Assembly: GCA_029202985.1 (NCBI GenBank)
Contig: CP119316.1
Location: forward strand, 806,001 to 870,000
Source of the DNA: Candidatus Andeanibacterium colombiense
GTDB lineage: Bacteria; Pseudomonadota; Alphaproteobacteria; Sphingomonadales; Sphingomonadaceae
DNA: 64,000 nucleotides
Direction of reading: 5' to 3'
The notes under the pieces were generated by a model. That model did not search any database, had not been told where the DNA came from, and saw nothing but the letters and a program-made list of their open reading frames with translations. Positions within the stretch are counted from its first letter, which is position 1; the number at the start of each line of letters is the position of its first letter. A program made the translations under genes and the position numbers. Shown piece by piece: positions 7,628-16,121 of this stretch.

Positions 7628-8422
7628 TCATCGGGGCTGCGAGAAGCCGTGCTTCGCGAAGATCGCCTGCGCTGCCTCTCCGCCGAGGAATTCGAGGAAC
7701 GGCTGCGCGTCGGCGCTCTTCGACGTCTTCAGGACCGCGGCCGGGTAGAGGATCGCCGGGTGGCTGGTTTCGGGGAAGGTCGCGACCACCCGCACCTTGT
7801 CGCTCGCCTGCGCATCGCTGCCATAGACGATCCCGAGCGGCGCCTCGCCGCGTTCGACCAGCGCCAGCGCCGCACGGACGTTCTCACCCGGGGCGAGCCG
7901 GTCCTCGGCGAATTCCCACAACCGCAGATTGAGCAGCGCCGCCTTGCCGTATTTGCCCGCCGGAACGGCGGCCGGATCGGCGATCGACAGCGGGCCCTTG
8001 CCCAGCGCGGTGAAGAAGGCGGTGCGGTCGGTCAGCTCGAACTTGTCCGCACTCCCCGCCGGAGCGATCAGCACCAGCGTGTTGCCAAGCAGATCCTCGC
8101 GCGTATCGGTCTTGACCAGCCCGGCCTTGTCGAGCGTGTCCATCCAGTCCTCGTCGGCCGAGATGAACAGATCGCCATCCGCCCCGCTTTCCGCCTGCCG
8201 CGCCAGCGCGGAGGAGGCGGCATAGACCAGCACCGGCTTTGCATGGCCCTGCTTCGCCCAGGCATCGGCCGCCTCGTCGAGCGCGCCCTGCAAGCTCGAG
8301 GCCGCAAGCACAGTCGGCGGCGGGCCGCCCGGCGCCTTGTCCGCTCCCGAGCAGGCGGCGAGCACCAAGCCGGTGAACAGCGCCGTGAACAGTGCCAGGA
8401 AGTGGGTGACCATGCGGGACAT
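7628..8422 (-). CDS. modA: Molybdate-binding periplasmic lipoprotein
   Basis: Captures molybdate or tungstate outside the inner membrane and delivers it to ModBC. Of 264 residues, the first 24 are a lipoprotein signal (VLAAC, Cys24). The mature protein shows the ModA pattern VLAASSLQGALDEAADAW, SSALARQAESGADGDLFISA (oxyanion-binding serines) and ENVRAALALVERGEAPLGIVY. The ATG at 8422 puts the signal peptide at the N-terminus, and AAAGG lies upstream. A lipid-anchored form is less usual in Gram-negative bacteria, where ModA is mostly soluble. A TATAAC half-site at 8458-8463 could belong to a ModE operator, but I see no second half. Confidence 0.9.
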   Translation of the reverse strand: MSRMVTHFLALFTALFTGLVLAACSGADKAPGGPPPTVLAASSLQGALDEAADAWAKQGHAKPVLVYAASSALARQAESGADGDLFISADEDWMDTLDKAGLVKTDTREDLLGNTLVLIAPAGSADKFELTDRTAFFTALGKGPLSIADPAAVPAGKYGKAALLNLRLWEFAEDRLAPGENVRAALALVERGEAPLGIVYGSDAQASDKVRVVATFPETSHPAILYPAAVLKTSKSADAQPFLEFLGGEAAQAIFAKHGFSQPR

Positions 8423-8566
8423 CGGGTGCCTTTCGAGCGAAGCTGTAGTCCCGTGAATATAACAGGACGCGAAAGCAAGTCTTCCGCGCACGTGAAAGCT
8501 TCAAATCCCCGCGCATTGGAGTAAATCTCCCAAACGGAAACGGAGGCTCCCATCGCAAAGCTCGAT

Positions 8567-8899
8567 TTGAAACTGCGGCTGATGTCCGGCGCCGAGATCG
8601 CGATGGGCCCGGGCAAGGCCGATCTGCTCGATGCGATCGAAGCGGCCGGCTCGATCTCCGCCGCCGCGCGCAGCATGGGGATGAGCTACCGCCGCGCGTG
8701 GCTGCTGGTCGATGCGATGAACCGCTGTTTCACCGAGCCGCTGGTGGAGACCCACCCCGGCGGCGGGCAGCAGGCTGGCGCGAAGCTCACCGAGAAAGGC
8801 CGGCAGGTGCGCGAGGCCTATCGTGCGCTGGTCGAAATGGCGACCCAGGGCGCGCAGGGCGTCGCGCTCGGCACACTCACCCGCTCGCTGAAAGCCTGA
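8567..8899 (+). CDS. ModE-like winged-helix regulator, DNA-binding domain only
   Basis: A 110-residue protein matching the N-terminal LysR-type winged helix of ModE: SGAEIAMGPGKADLLDAIEA, helix-turn-helix GSISAAARSMGMSYRRAWLLVDAMN, wing VETHPGGGQQAGAKLTEKG. It is divergent from modABC with about 140 bp between, so it is the likely regulator of molybdate uptake. The molybdate-binding MOP/TOBE domains of full ModE are absent. The start is unclear: TTG at 8567 is used here, ATG at 8582 is possible, and the frame also reads back as AKLDLKLRL to an ATC at 8552, six to seven bases after GGAGG, which would be a rare start codon. Confidence 0.8.
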   Translation: MKLRLMSGAEIAMGPGKADLLDAIEAAGSISAAARSMGMSYRRAWLLVDAMNRCFTEPLVETHPGGGQQAGAKLTEKGRQVREAYRALVEMATQGAQGVALGTLTRSLKA

Positions 8900-8991
8900 C
8901 TCCCCGCCCTGCAAATATTCGTTTGCTTGCCGCCTCGCGCTGCCCATGTTCATTGCCGCGCTAACGAAATTCCCGAGAGGAGCATCCACCC

Positions 8992-9867
8992 ATGTCCGAC
9001 GACGTCTATACCCCGCCCAAGGTCTGGACCTTCGATCCCGAGAACGGCGGCCAGTTCGCCGGGATCAACCGCCCGACCGCCGGGCCGCGCGAAGAGCATG
9101 AGCTGCCGATCGGCGAACATCCGTTCCAGCTTTATTCGCTCGGCACGCCGAACGGGGTGAAGGCCACGATCATGCTCGAGGAACTGCTCGAGAAGGGCTT
9201 TTCGGGCGCCGAATACGACGCGTGGATGATCAAGATCTTCGCCGCCGAGCAGTTCTGGTCGGGCTTCGTCGACATCAATCCGAACAGCAAGATCCCGGCG
9301 ATGGTCGACCGCAGCGGGTCCGAGCCGTTCCGCATCTTCGAAAGCGGCGCGATGCTGGTCCACCTCGCCGAGAAGTTCGATTATCTGCTACCGAAAGAGC
9401 CGCGGGCGCGCGCCGAAACCTTCAGCTGGCTGATGTGGCAGATCGGCAGCGCGCCGTTCATGGGCGGCGGCTTCGGGCACTTCTACGTCTACGCGCCCGA
9501 GCGCTACAAATACCCGATCGACCGCTATGCGATGGAAACCAAGCGCCTGTTCGACGTCGCCGACCGTGAGCTCGCGAAGACCGAATATCTAGCCGGGGCG
9601 GACTACACGATCGCCGACATCGCCGCCTACACCTGGCTCGGCAATCTCTATCACGGAGCCTACAACCGCTGCGACATCTTCCTCAGCCTCGACGAATACG
9701 AGAACGTCGGCCGCTGGGTTAAGACGATCGACAAGCGCCCCGCGGCGATCCGCGGGCGTCTGGTCAACACCCAGGCTCTGCCGGAACGCCACTCGGCCGC
9801 CGACTTCGACACGGTCGAGGACCGCAGCCTGTTCGATCCGGTGCGCAAGCGACCGGACGTACTGTAA
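8992..9867 (+). CDS. yghU: YghU-type glutathione transferase / disulfide-bond oxidoreductase
   Basis: A 291-residue Nu-class glutathione transferase. The N-terminal arm YTPPKVWTFDPENGGQFAGI is typical of YghU/YfcG proteins. The thioredoxin-like GST domain follows (FQLYSLGTPNGVKATIMLEE, then SKIPAMVD with the cis-proline and FESGAMLVHLAEKF), and then the helical C-terminal domain (GGFGHFYVYAPE, YTIADIAAYTWLG). Family enzymes reduce disulfides or organic peroxides with glutathione in the cytosol. GAGAGGAGC lies upstream of the ATG. It stands alone between modE and a tRNA gene and has its own hairpin terminator. Confidence 0.92.
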   Translation: MSDDVYTPPKVWTFDPENGGQFAGINRPTAGPREEHELPIGEHPFQLYSLGTPNGVKATIMLEELLEKGFSGAEYDAWMIKIFAAEQFWSGFVDINPNSKIPAMVDRSGSEPFRIFESGAMLVHLAEKFDYLLPKEPRARAETFSWLMWQIGSAPFMGGGFGHFYVYAPERYKYPIDRYAMETKRLFDVADRELAKTEYLAGADYTIADIAAYTWLGNLYHGAYNRCDIFLSLDEYENVGRWVKTIDKRPAAIRGRLVNTQALPERHSAADFDTVEDRSLFDPVRKRPDVL

Positions 9868-9873
9868 CCAACA

Positions 9874-9906
9874 GATCCTCCCTGTCGCGAGGCGATGGGG
9901 AGGATC
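9874..9906 (+). terminator. Hairpin terminator after the YghU-type gene
   Basis: GATCCTCCC (9874-9882) pairs perfectly with GGGAGGATC (9898-9906) around a 15-base loop, starting seven bases after the yghU stop. The tail ATACTTCCCTTC is only moderately T-rich. Confidence 0.6.
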
Positions 9907-9957
9907 ATACTTCCCTTCACCGGGAGGTCCGCTATAGGGACGCCTCGCGGACGATGC

Positions 9958-10032
9958 TGGGGCGTCGCCAAGTGGTAAGGCACCGGTTTTTGGTACCGGC
10001 ATTCGCAGGTTCGAATCCTGCCGCCCCAGCCA
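9958..10032 (+). tRNA. tRNA-Gln (anticodon UUG)
   Basis: A complete 75-base cloverleaf including an encoded CCA. The acceptor stem is TGGGGCG with CGCCCCA and discriminator G, the anticodon stem CACCGG/CCGG surrounds TTTTGGTA with anticodon TTG, and the T-arm is GCAGGTTCGAATCCTGC. It closely follows the bacterial tRNA-Gln(UUG) pattern. No integrase or truncated tRNA copy is seen beside it. Confidence 0.97.
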
Positions 10033-10080
10033 GCAGCTCGGCCAAAAGCTCCGGGCCAAGGCCGTACGAGAGGATTTTCG

Positions 10081-10473
10081 ATGTCGACCCCCGCTGCGCG
10101 CCTCGCTTTCTTCAAGCTCAACGTGCCCGACATGGACAAGGCCCTCGCTTTCTATGGCGCGGTGTTCGGCCTCGCGGTGACCGCGACGTTCGATGAAGAC
10201 GAGTTCCTCGAACACATCCTCGGCACGCCCGGACAGCAGGACGGGCTGAACCTGATCCTGGTGCAGTACAAGGACGGGCGCGAAGTGGCGGTCGGGCCGG
10301 GCCACGGCCCGGTCGGCTTCATGACCGACGACATCGACGCCCTGTTCGCCCGCGCCATTGGCGCGGGCGCCAATCCGATCGTGCCGGTGTTCGATCTCGG
10401 CCCGGTAAAGGTCGGGATTTTCCTCGATCCCGACGGGCACGAAATCGAACTGGTCCAGCAGAACGCGGCCTGA
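10081..10473 (+). CDS. VOC (glyoxalase/bleomycin-resistance) family protein
   Basis: A 130-residue protein with the vicinal-oxygen-chelate fold: a first beta-alpha-beta-beta-beta unit beginning RLAFFKLNVPDMDKALAFYG and a second ending VGIFLDPDGHEIELVQQ, where the Glu of HEIELV is the usual metal ligand position. Members include glyoxalases, dioxygenases and drug-binding proteins; the substrate cannot be read from the sequence. GAGAGGATTTTCG precedes the ATG, and the gene starts 48 bases after the tRNA. It converges on the MFS gene. Confidence 0.8.
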   Translation: MSTPAARLAFFKLNVPDMDKALAFYGAVFGLAVTATFDEDEFLEHILGTPGQQDGLNLILVQYKDGREVAVGPGHGPVGFMTDDIDALFARAIGAGANPIVPVFDLGPVKVGIFLDPDGHEIELVQQNAA

Positions 10474-10498
10474 CTCCCGCCCGCGCACCGCGTCGCGG

Positions 10499-11881
10499 TC
10501 AGGCTTCGGCGGGCTTCTGGCGCTTCTGCGGCAGCAAACTCGGCTCGGGCGCGAAGACCCCGAGCAGCGCGATCAGCACCGCGACCCCGACCGCTAGCAG
10601 CGCGATCCAGCTCATGATCAGCTCGAGCGGCAGTTTCATCCGCACCGCCATGCCGCCGGCGAAGGGCGCCAGCGCGATCCCGGCGATCCGCCCCCAGCCC
10701 CCGGCCCAGCCGATCCCGCTGGAGCGCAATTCGGGCGGATAGGCCAGGGTCGCAAGATTGTTGATCCCGGTCTGCCCGCCGACTTGGGTGAAATTCCATA
10801 CGATCAGCGCGCCCAGGAATACCCCGCTGGTGAACGGCACCTGCCCGAGCAGGTACAGCGACACCGCCTCGACCGCGAAGAACAGCACGATCAGCCAATA
10901 GGCGTTCACCCGGTCCATCAGATAACCCATGATCAGCGTACCGGTGGCCCCACCGGCGAAGGAGATCATCGCCGAGACCGCGAATTGCTGGATCGGGATC
11001 CCGCCCAGTTCCTGGAAGAAGGTGGGCATCCAGTTGGTCAGCAATGCGATATTGCCAAGCGACAGGAAGCAGGCGAGCCACAGCAGGATGGTTTGCAGCA
11101 GATAGCGCTTCTGCAGCAGGGCGAACGGGCCGCCCTTGCCGGAAGAAGGCCGCGCTTCGCCGAGATGAAAATCCTCCCCGCCGTGGATCGGCACCCCGGC
11201 GTCGATCGCGCGGATCGTGGCCGGGATCTTCGGGTCGCGCGGATTGCGCGAAAGGCGGAAGGCGAGCGATTCGGGCACCAGCAGCAACAACGGCAGAGCG
11301 AGGAAGCCGAGCACGCCGCCGACCCAGAAGCCGATCTGCCAGCCGTAGAGATCGAGCAGCCAGGCCGCGATCGCCCCGCTCGCCGCATTGCCGGCGGAGA
11401 AGAATACCAGCGCGAAGGCCATGAACAACGCCCGCCAGCGCTTGGGCGTCATCTCCGAGATCAGCGCGAGCCCGATCGGCAGCATCGCCGAGAAGAATAT
11501 CCCGGAAAGCCCGCGCAGGATCGCCATATGGGTCACCGTGTCGGACCAGACGGCGACGATCGAGAGGATGCCGAAGCACAAAGCGCACAGGCCGAGCACG
11601 GGCTTGCGTCCGATCCGGTCGGCCAGCGGCGGCATCAGGAAGGCGCCGAGCGCCATGCCGGCGTAGGTCCAGAAGATCACCACATCCATGTCGGCCGGCT
11701 CGGCATGCAGCCCGTGCGCGATCGCCGGCAGGATCTTGCCGAAGAAATACATGTCGAAGCCGTCGATGAAGAGCACCAGCGAGCAGACCACCAGCATCAG
11801 GATTTCGCGCCAGCCTATCTGGCGCTCGTCGATGAATGCCTGGACGTCGAAACGCGCCTGTGGATCGGCGATGCTCGCCAT
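10499..11881 (-). CDS. MFS transporter, aromatic acid:H+ symporter (AAHS) type
   Basis: A 460-residue protein with twelve predicted membrane helices. The first helix FIDGFDMYFFG and the loop GALADRIGRKPVLG-type sequence (here LADRIGRKPVLGLC) between helices 2 and 3 are the marks of the AAHS branch (benzoate, 4-hydroxybenzoate, gentisate importers such as PcaK/BenK). The FDGxD-like DGFD motif in helix 1 is functionally needed in PcaK. No aromatic catabolic genes are nearby, so the substrate is open. The ATG at 11881 (MASIADPQARF) gives a plausible cytoplasmic N-terminus. Confidence 0.85.
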   Translation of the reverse strand: MASIADPQARFDVQAFIDERQIGWREILMLVVCSLVLFIDGFDMYFFGKILPAIAHGLHAEPADMDVVIFWTYAGMALGAFLMPPLADRIGRKPVLGLCALCFGILSIVAVWSDTVTHMAILRGLSGIFFSAMLPIGLALISEMTPKRWRALFMAFALVFFSAGNAASGAIAAWLLDLYGWQIGFWVGGVLGFLALPLLLLVPESLAFRLSRNPRDPKIPATIRAIDAGVPIHGGEDFHLGEARPSSGKGGPFALLQKRYLLQTILLWLACFLSLGNIALLTNWMPTFFQELGGIPIQQFAVSAMISFAGGATGTLIMGYLMDRVNAYWLIVLFFAVEAVSLYLLGQVPFTSGVFLGALIVWNFTQVGGQTGINNLATLAYPPELRSSGIGWAGGWGRIAGIALAPFAGGMAVRMKLPLELIMSWIALLAVGVAVLIALLGVFAPEPSLLPQKRQKPAEA

Positions 11882-11939
11882 GGATATCCCTCCCGATGTT
11901 TCTGTTTGGGAGGGAGAGTGACGGCGCGCCGCGCCGCCG

Positions 11940-12620
11940 TCAATCGCCGCCGGTGCCGGAGGCCTGCACTTGAGGATGATGCGGCTCGAGGATCATCACA
12001 TTGTTCTCCACCCGCCACCCGCGCAGGCGGGAGAGCAGGTTCATGCCGAGCACGTTGGTCGGCCCGATGTTGGGCGCGATCGCCGCGTCCAGCCCGCGCG
12101 CGGTGACGCTGCCAAAGCTCAACTCGCCGATCGTGCCGAGCTGGGCCGAAACCGGTCCGTTGGCGGTCTGCATCATCACCGGCAGGCCGCCTTCACGCCC
12201 GTTGAGCCCGACCTTGCGCGCGGTCTCGGCATTGAGCGTGGTCAGGGTCGCGCCGGTATCGACCAGGAAGCGCGCGGGCACGCCGTTGACCTTGGCACTG
12301 ACCCAGAAGTGCCCGTCATCCGCCAGCGGCACGCGCGTCTCACCGCCTTCGACCACTTGCTGCGGCAGCCCAATCGCGGGCAGCGCGACATCGAAGCGCG
12401 GATCGAAGCGCGACACCTGCAGCACCACCGCGACGAAGATGCCGACCAGCATCAGGGGCGATCCGCCGCGCGCCAGCCTTCCGACAGCCGGCGCGAAGCG
12501 GCCGACGATTCCGCCCGCAAAGCCGAGCACCATCGCCGCCACGGTCGCCAGCAGCAGCCCGTGGTGCGGCACGTCAGCGAGGAAGGCGGCAATAGTGTCC
12601 CAGTAGGTCGTGAGGTTCAT
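11940..12620 (-). CDS. Membrane-anchored retropepsin-like aspartic protease
   Basis: A protein of about 226 residues with two N-terminal hydrophobic segments (about 18-40 and 55-70) and then a periplasmic domain of the TIGR02281 clan-AA protease type. The single active-site motif is RFLVDTGATLTTLN near residue 121, with the flap/second strand NVLGMNLLSRLRGWRVENN near the end. Such proteases act as homodimers, each chain giving one Asp. The physiological target is unknown. I used the ATG at 12620 (MNLTTYWDT); an ATG at 12656 would add 12 residues, and neither has a clear Shine-Dalgarno. Confidence 0.82.
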   Translation of the reverse strand: MNLTTYWDTIAAFLADVPHHGLLLATVAAMVLGFAGGIVGRFAPAVGRLARGGSPLMLVGIFVAVVLQVSRFDPRFDVALPAIGLPQQVVEGGETRVPLADDGHFWVSAKVNGVPARFLVDTGATLTTLNAETARKVGLNGREGGLPVMMQTANGPVSAQLGTIGELSFGSVTARGLDAAIAPNIGPTNVLGMNLLSRLRGWRVENNVMILEPHHPQVQASGTGGD

Positions 12621-12687
12621 CGCCGCGATATAGGGAGACAAGGCTTGCCGCGCCATGAAGGCGTAGCAGACCGGGGGCCGTAACGAC

Positions 12688-14511
12688 TCAGGCCGCCTCG
12701 CGCACCTTGTTGCGGCCGGCTTCCTTGGCCCTGTAGAGCGCCTTATCGACCCGCGCGAGCAGCTGCGCGGCGTCGTCGCTGCCGCGCCACAGCGCGTAGC
12801 CGATGCTGGCGGTGACTCCGGGCAACCCGCCCTCGGAGCTTTCCTGCTCGATCGCGTGGCGCAGGCGTTCGGCCGCGGCTTTGGCTTCGTCGGCCCCGGC
12901 GCCGGGCAGCAGCCAGACGAATTCCTCGCCGCCCATCCGCCCGATCAGGTCGCTGGCGCGCGCCTGGGCACGGGCGATGTCGGCGATCCGCATCAGCACG
13001 TCGTCGCCGATCTGGTGCCCGCGGGTGTCGTTGACCCGCTTGAAATGGTCGATGTCGAACGAGATCACCGCCATCCCGCGGCCGTCCTGCTGGGAGCGGC
13101 GGACGTTCTTTTCGAGCTGGGTAATCGTGCGCCGGCGGTTGGCCAGCCCGGTGAGCGGATCGGTATGGGCGAGATATTGCGCCTCCGCCGCCAGCCGCAT
13201 CGCGCGGGTGCGTTCCTTGTCCAGCGCTTCCTGCCGCTGATGATGTTCCGTGACGTCCATCACCACGCCGAACATCTGCGAGAGATCGCCGTCCTCGGAG
13301 AAGTTGTTGGTCGCATACATCTTCAGGATGCGCTCGTCGCCATGCGGTGGGCGAATGCGGTATTCGAAGCTGTAGGGGGCCTTGTCGCTCGAATGATGGG
13401 CGAGCTGGCCGAACAATTCGTCGCCGCCGTCGGGCAGCATCGCCTTGATGTCTCCCGGGTCGCGGCCCAATGTCGGGTCAAGCCCATTGATCAGGAACAT
13501 CTGGCGCGACCAGTCCTGCTCGCCGCTGCGCGGATCGTAGCGCCAGCGGCCGATCCGGGCGACTTCCTCGGCCATGTTGAGCAGCAGCAAATTCTCGCGC
13601 ATGCGTGCATTGCGGGCCTTGAGCCGCAGCGCCAGCCGGTCGTTCTGAACCAGCAGCGCCGCCAGCGGCAGCGAGGTGGCCACCATACCCAGCATGAACA
13701 GTTGCAGCACGATGCCCGCCTCGAACGGCGGCATGTGCGAGAGGTAGGCCGCCGGGGATGCCTGGCCGACCGAATGAAGCGTGCCTGCCAGCCCGAAAAC
13801 GACCACTCCGCAGGAAGCTCCGATCTGGCCGTAACGGGTGACAATGAACACGAGCACCATCAGCACCAGCGAGACCGCCGGCACCTGGCGGGTGTCGAGG
13901 GTTGCGAGGGAGAGCGCGAACAGCACCGCCAGCGATACGAAGAACAGCTTGGGAACGGTGGTGACGCTCGCATCCCCGCGGCGCAATTTCTGCACCCAGT
14001 CGTTGAGGTAGAGCAGGATCGGCGCGCCCACCGTAGTGCCGAGCATGGTCGCAAGAACCCACCACACGAACTGAACCGTGTTCTGATGCGGACGGAACGG
14101 CAAGGAGATCAGCGCGCTCGCGAGCGATCCCGCGACCACGCCGAGGAACATCATCACCATGTCCCGCAAGCGCAGCGTCTTGATTCCGCGCCGTCCGACC
14201 ACCCATCGGGCGACGGTCACCACGATCAGCGGCTCGCTGAGATTGGCGACGACGTAGCCCGCGGATCTCAGCGGGCTCAGTTGGAACCATGCATTGATCA
14301 GCAGATTGCCCAGCGCGAGCGCTAGCAGCACCGGAAAGCGCTCGCCCTTGCGGGCCAGGAACAGCGCCGAAGCGGCAATCGCGCTGGGGAACCACAGCAG
14401 CAGCACCCCGCCCATGGCGTCGCGCAGCGCGAACGACGCCATTGCGCTGGCCGCCCAAACCAGCGCGACGACCGCCGCAAAACCCTTTCGCTTGGGGAGC
14501 CTCAAGCCCAT
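12688..14511 (-). CDS. MASE1-PAS-GGDEF diguanylate cyclase
   Basis: A 607-residue inner-membrane signalling protein that should make cyclic di-GMP. Residues 1-300 form a MASE1-like sensor with about eight membrane helices. About 310-425 is a PAS/PAC module (EEVARIGRWRYDPRSGEQDWS ... PYSFEYRIRPPHGDERILKM), followed by a coiled linker. The GGDEF domain spans about 445-605: DPLTGLANRR at its start, active site GGEEF and the inhibitory I-site RASD five residues upstream. Catalysis and product inhibition both look intact. A near-consensus AGGTGAGGGA precedes the ATG. No EAL domain is present, and its ligand is unknown. Confidence 0.9.
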   Translation of the reverse strand: MGLRLPKRKGFAAVVALVWAASAMASFALRDAMGGVLLLWFPSAIAASALFLARKGERFPVLLALALGNLLINAWFQLSPLRSAGYVVANLSEPLIVVTVARWVVGRRGIKTLRLRDMVMMFLGVVAGSLASALISLPFRPHQNTVQFVWWVLATMLGTTVGAPILLYLNDWVQKLRRGDASVTTVPKLFFVSLAVLFALSLATLDTRQVPAVSLVLMVLVFIVTRYGQIGASCGVVVFGLAGTLHSVGQASPAAYLSHMPPFEAGIVLQLFMLGMVATSLPLAALLVQNDRLALRLKARNARMRENLLLLNMAEEVARIGRWRYDPRSGEQDWSRQMFLINGLDPTLGRDPGDIKAMLPDGGDELFGQLAHHSSDKAPYSFEYRIRPPHGDERILKMYATNNFSEDGDLSQMFGVVMDVTEHHQRQEALDKERTRAMRLAAEAQYLAHTDPLTGLANRRRTITQLEKNVRRSQQDGRGMAVISFDIDHFKRVNDTRGHQIGDDVLMRIADIARAQARASDLIGRMGGEEFVWLLPGAGADEAKAAAERLRHAIEQESSEGGLPGVTASIGYALWRGSDDAAQLLARVDKALYRAKEAGRNKVREAA

Positions 14512-14608
14512 TCCCTCACCTTTACAACCGGCGGGCGATAGCAGGCAGGAATGAAGCTATAGTAAACCGGATGCGACCAGCGGTTTACTTTTCGGCCGAC
14601 CGTGTCCC

Positions 14609-14643
14609 TCGCTCCCCTCCCGAACCGGGAGGGAGGGGAGCGA
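14609..14643 (-). terminator. Hairpin between aroG and the GGDEF gene
   Basis: TCGCTCCCCTCCC (14609-14621) and GGGAGGGGAGCGA (14631-14643) form a perfect 13-bp stem around a 9-base loop, six bases beyond the aroG stop. There is no T-run, so it may act as a terminator or as 3' end protection. Confidence 0.55.
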
Positions 14644-14648
14644 CAGGA

Positions 14649-16022
14649 TCAGGCCGCGTCGGCCTGGCGCTGCTGGGCTTCGAGATTGAGCATCTCGGCC
14701 AGCAGGAACGCCAGTTCGAGCGACTGCGCCGCATTGAGCCGCGGATCGCAATGGGTGCGATAGCGGTCGCCCAAAGCCTCGTCGGTGATCGCGACCGCAC
14801 CGCCGGTGCACTCGGTCACATCCTGCCCGGTCATCTCGATATGGATGCCACCGGCATGGGTGCCCTCGCCGCGATGAACGGCGAAGAAGCCGCGCACCTC
14901 GGCCAGAATCCGATCGAACGGACGGGTCTTGAGCCCGCTTTCGGCCTTGATCACATTGCCGTGCATCGGATCGCAGCTCCACACCACCGGATGGCCTTCG
15001 CGCTTCACCGCGCGAACCAGACGGGGCAGCCCGGCCTCGACCTTGTCGTGGCCGAAGCGGGTGATCAGCGTCATCCGCCCTTCCTCGCGGCCCGGGTTGA
15101 GCGTGTCGAGCATCTTGAGCAGCGCGTCGGGCTCGAGGCTCGGGCCGCACTTCATCCCGATCGGATTGCCGACCCCGCGCAGGAACTCGACATGGGCCGA
15201 TCCATCGAACCGGGTGCGGTCGCCGATCCACAGCATGTGTGCGCTGGTGTCGTACCAGTCGCCAGTGAGCGAATCCTGCCGGGTCAGCGCCTGCTCGTAA
15301 GGGAGCAGCAGCGCTTCGTGGCTGGTATAGAAGCTGGTCGTCTTGAGCTGCGGCGCATGCTCGGGGTCGATCCCGCAGGCTTCCATGAAGTCGAGCGCTT
15401 CGCCGATCCGGTCGGCGATATCCTTGAACCGGTCGGCCCACGGGCTGCGGCCCATGAAATCGAGCGTCCAGCGATGCACCTGACGCAGGTTGGCATAGCC
15501 GCCGCCGGCGAAGGCGCGCAGCAGGTTCAGCGTCGCGGCGGACTGGCTGTAGGCGCGGATCATTCGCTCCGGATCGTTGCGGCGGGTCGCCTCTTCGAAC
15601 TCGATGCCGTTGATGATATCGCCAAGATAGCTCGGCAGCTCGACCCCGCCGATCGTCTCGGTCGGGGCGCTGCGCGGCTTGGCGAACTGGCCGGCCATGC
15701 GCCCGACCTTCACCACCGGCTGCTTCGACGCGAACATCATCGCCGCCGCCATCTGCAGCAGCACGCGGAAGGTATCGCGGATGTTGTTCGGGTGGAATTC
15801 GGCGAAGCTTTCGGCGCAGTCCCCGCCCTGGAGCAGGAAACCGCGGCCGTGGCCGACCTCGGCCAGCTCCGCCTTGAGCGCCCGCGCCTCGCCCGCAAAG
15901 ACGAGCGGCGGATAGCTCGACAGCGTGTTCACTGCCTGATCCAGGGCCAGTTCGTCTTCATAGGCCGGCAGGTGCTTCGCTTCGAAGCCCTTCCAGCCCT
16001 CGGGTGTCCAGTTGGTAGCCAC
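14649..16022 (-). CDS. aroG: 3-deoxy-7-phosphoheptulonate synthase, class II
   Basis: The first shikimate-pathway enzyme: condenses phosphoenolpyruvate and erythrose 4-phosphate. At 457 residues it is of the class II (plant/AroA-II) type. Clear marks are [71 protein letters not shown] and [11 protein letters not shown], with the metal-binding Cys, His and Glu/Asp in these blocks. I chose the GTG at 16022 ([12 protein letters not shown]), where the conserved N-terminus begins; the open frame upstream has no family character. The gene stands alone, apart from other aromatic amino acid genes. Confidence 0.93.
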   Translation of the reverse strand: MATNWTPEGWKGFEAKHLPAYEDELALDQAVNTLSSYPPLVFAGEARALKAELAEVGHGRGFLLQGGDCAESFAEFHPNNIRDTFRVLLQMAAAMMFASKQPVVKVGRMAGQFAKPRSAPTETIGGVELPSYLGDIINGIEFEEATRRNDPERMIRAYSQSAATLNLLRAFAGGGYANLRQVHRWTLDFMGRSPWADRFKDIADRIGEALDFMEACGIDPEHAPQLKTTSFYTSHEALLLPYEQALTRQDSLTGDWYDTSAHMLWIGDRTRFDGSAHVEFLRGVGNPIGMKCGPSLEPDALLKMLDTLNPGREEGRMTLITRFGHDKVEAGLPRLVRAVKREGHPVVWSCDPMHGNVIKAESGLKTRPFDRILAEVRGFFAVHRGEGTHAGGIHIEMTGQDVTECTGGAVAITDEALGDRYRTHCDPRLNAAQSLELAFLLAEMLNLEAQQRQADAA

Positions 16023-16121
16023 GGGGTGCTCTCTACAATAGCGGAAGGCGGCGCAAATAGGCGCTGTGCCCCGCAATTGCAAAGGTTACTCTCTCAACCA
16101 GTCTGATCGGATTTGCCTGTC

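Noticed and set aside
8451..8466. ModE operator in the modA-modE spacer
   Set aside because: Only one TATAAC half-site is visible, so it is not listed as a feature.
9958..10080. Possible integration site at tRNA-Gln
   Set aside because: No integrase, no duplicated tRNA 3' end and ordinary genes on both sides.
14442..16106. Long open frame opposite the DAHP synthase gene
   Set aside because: A high-GC shadow frame: rich in Arg, His, Ala and Gly with no motifs, while the minus strand encodes an intact class II DAHP synthase.
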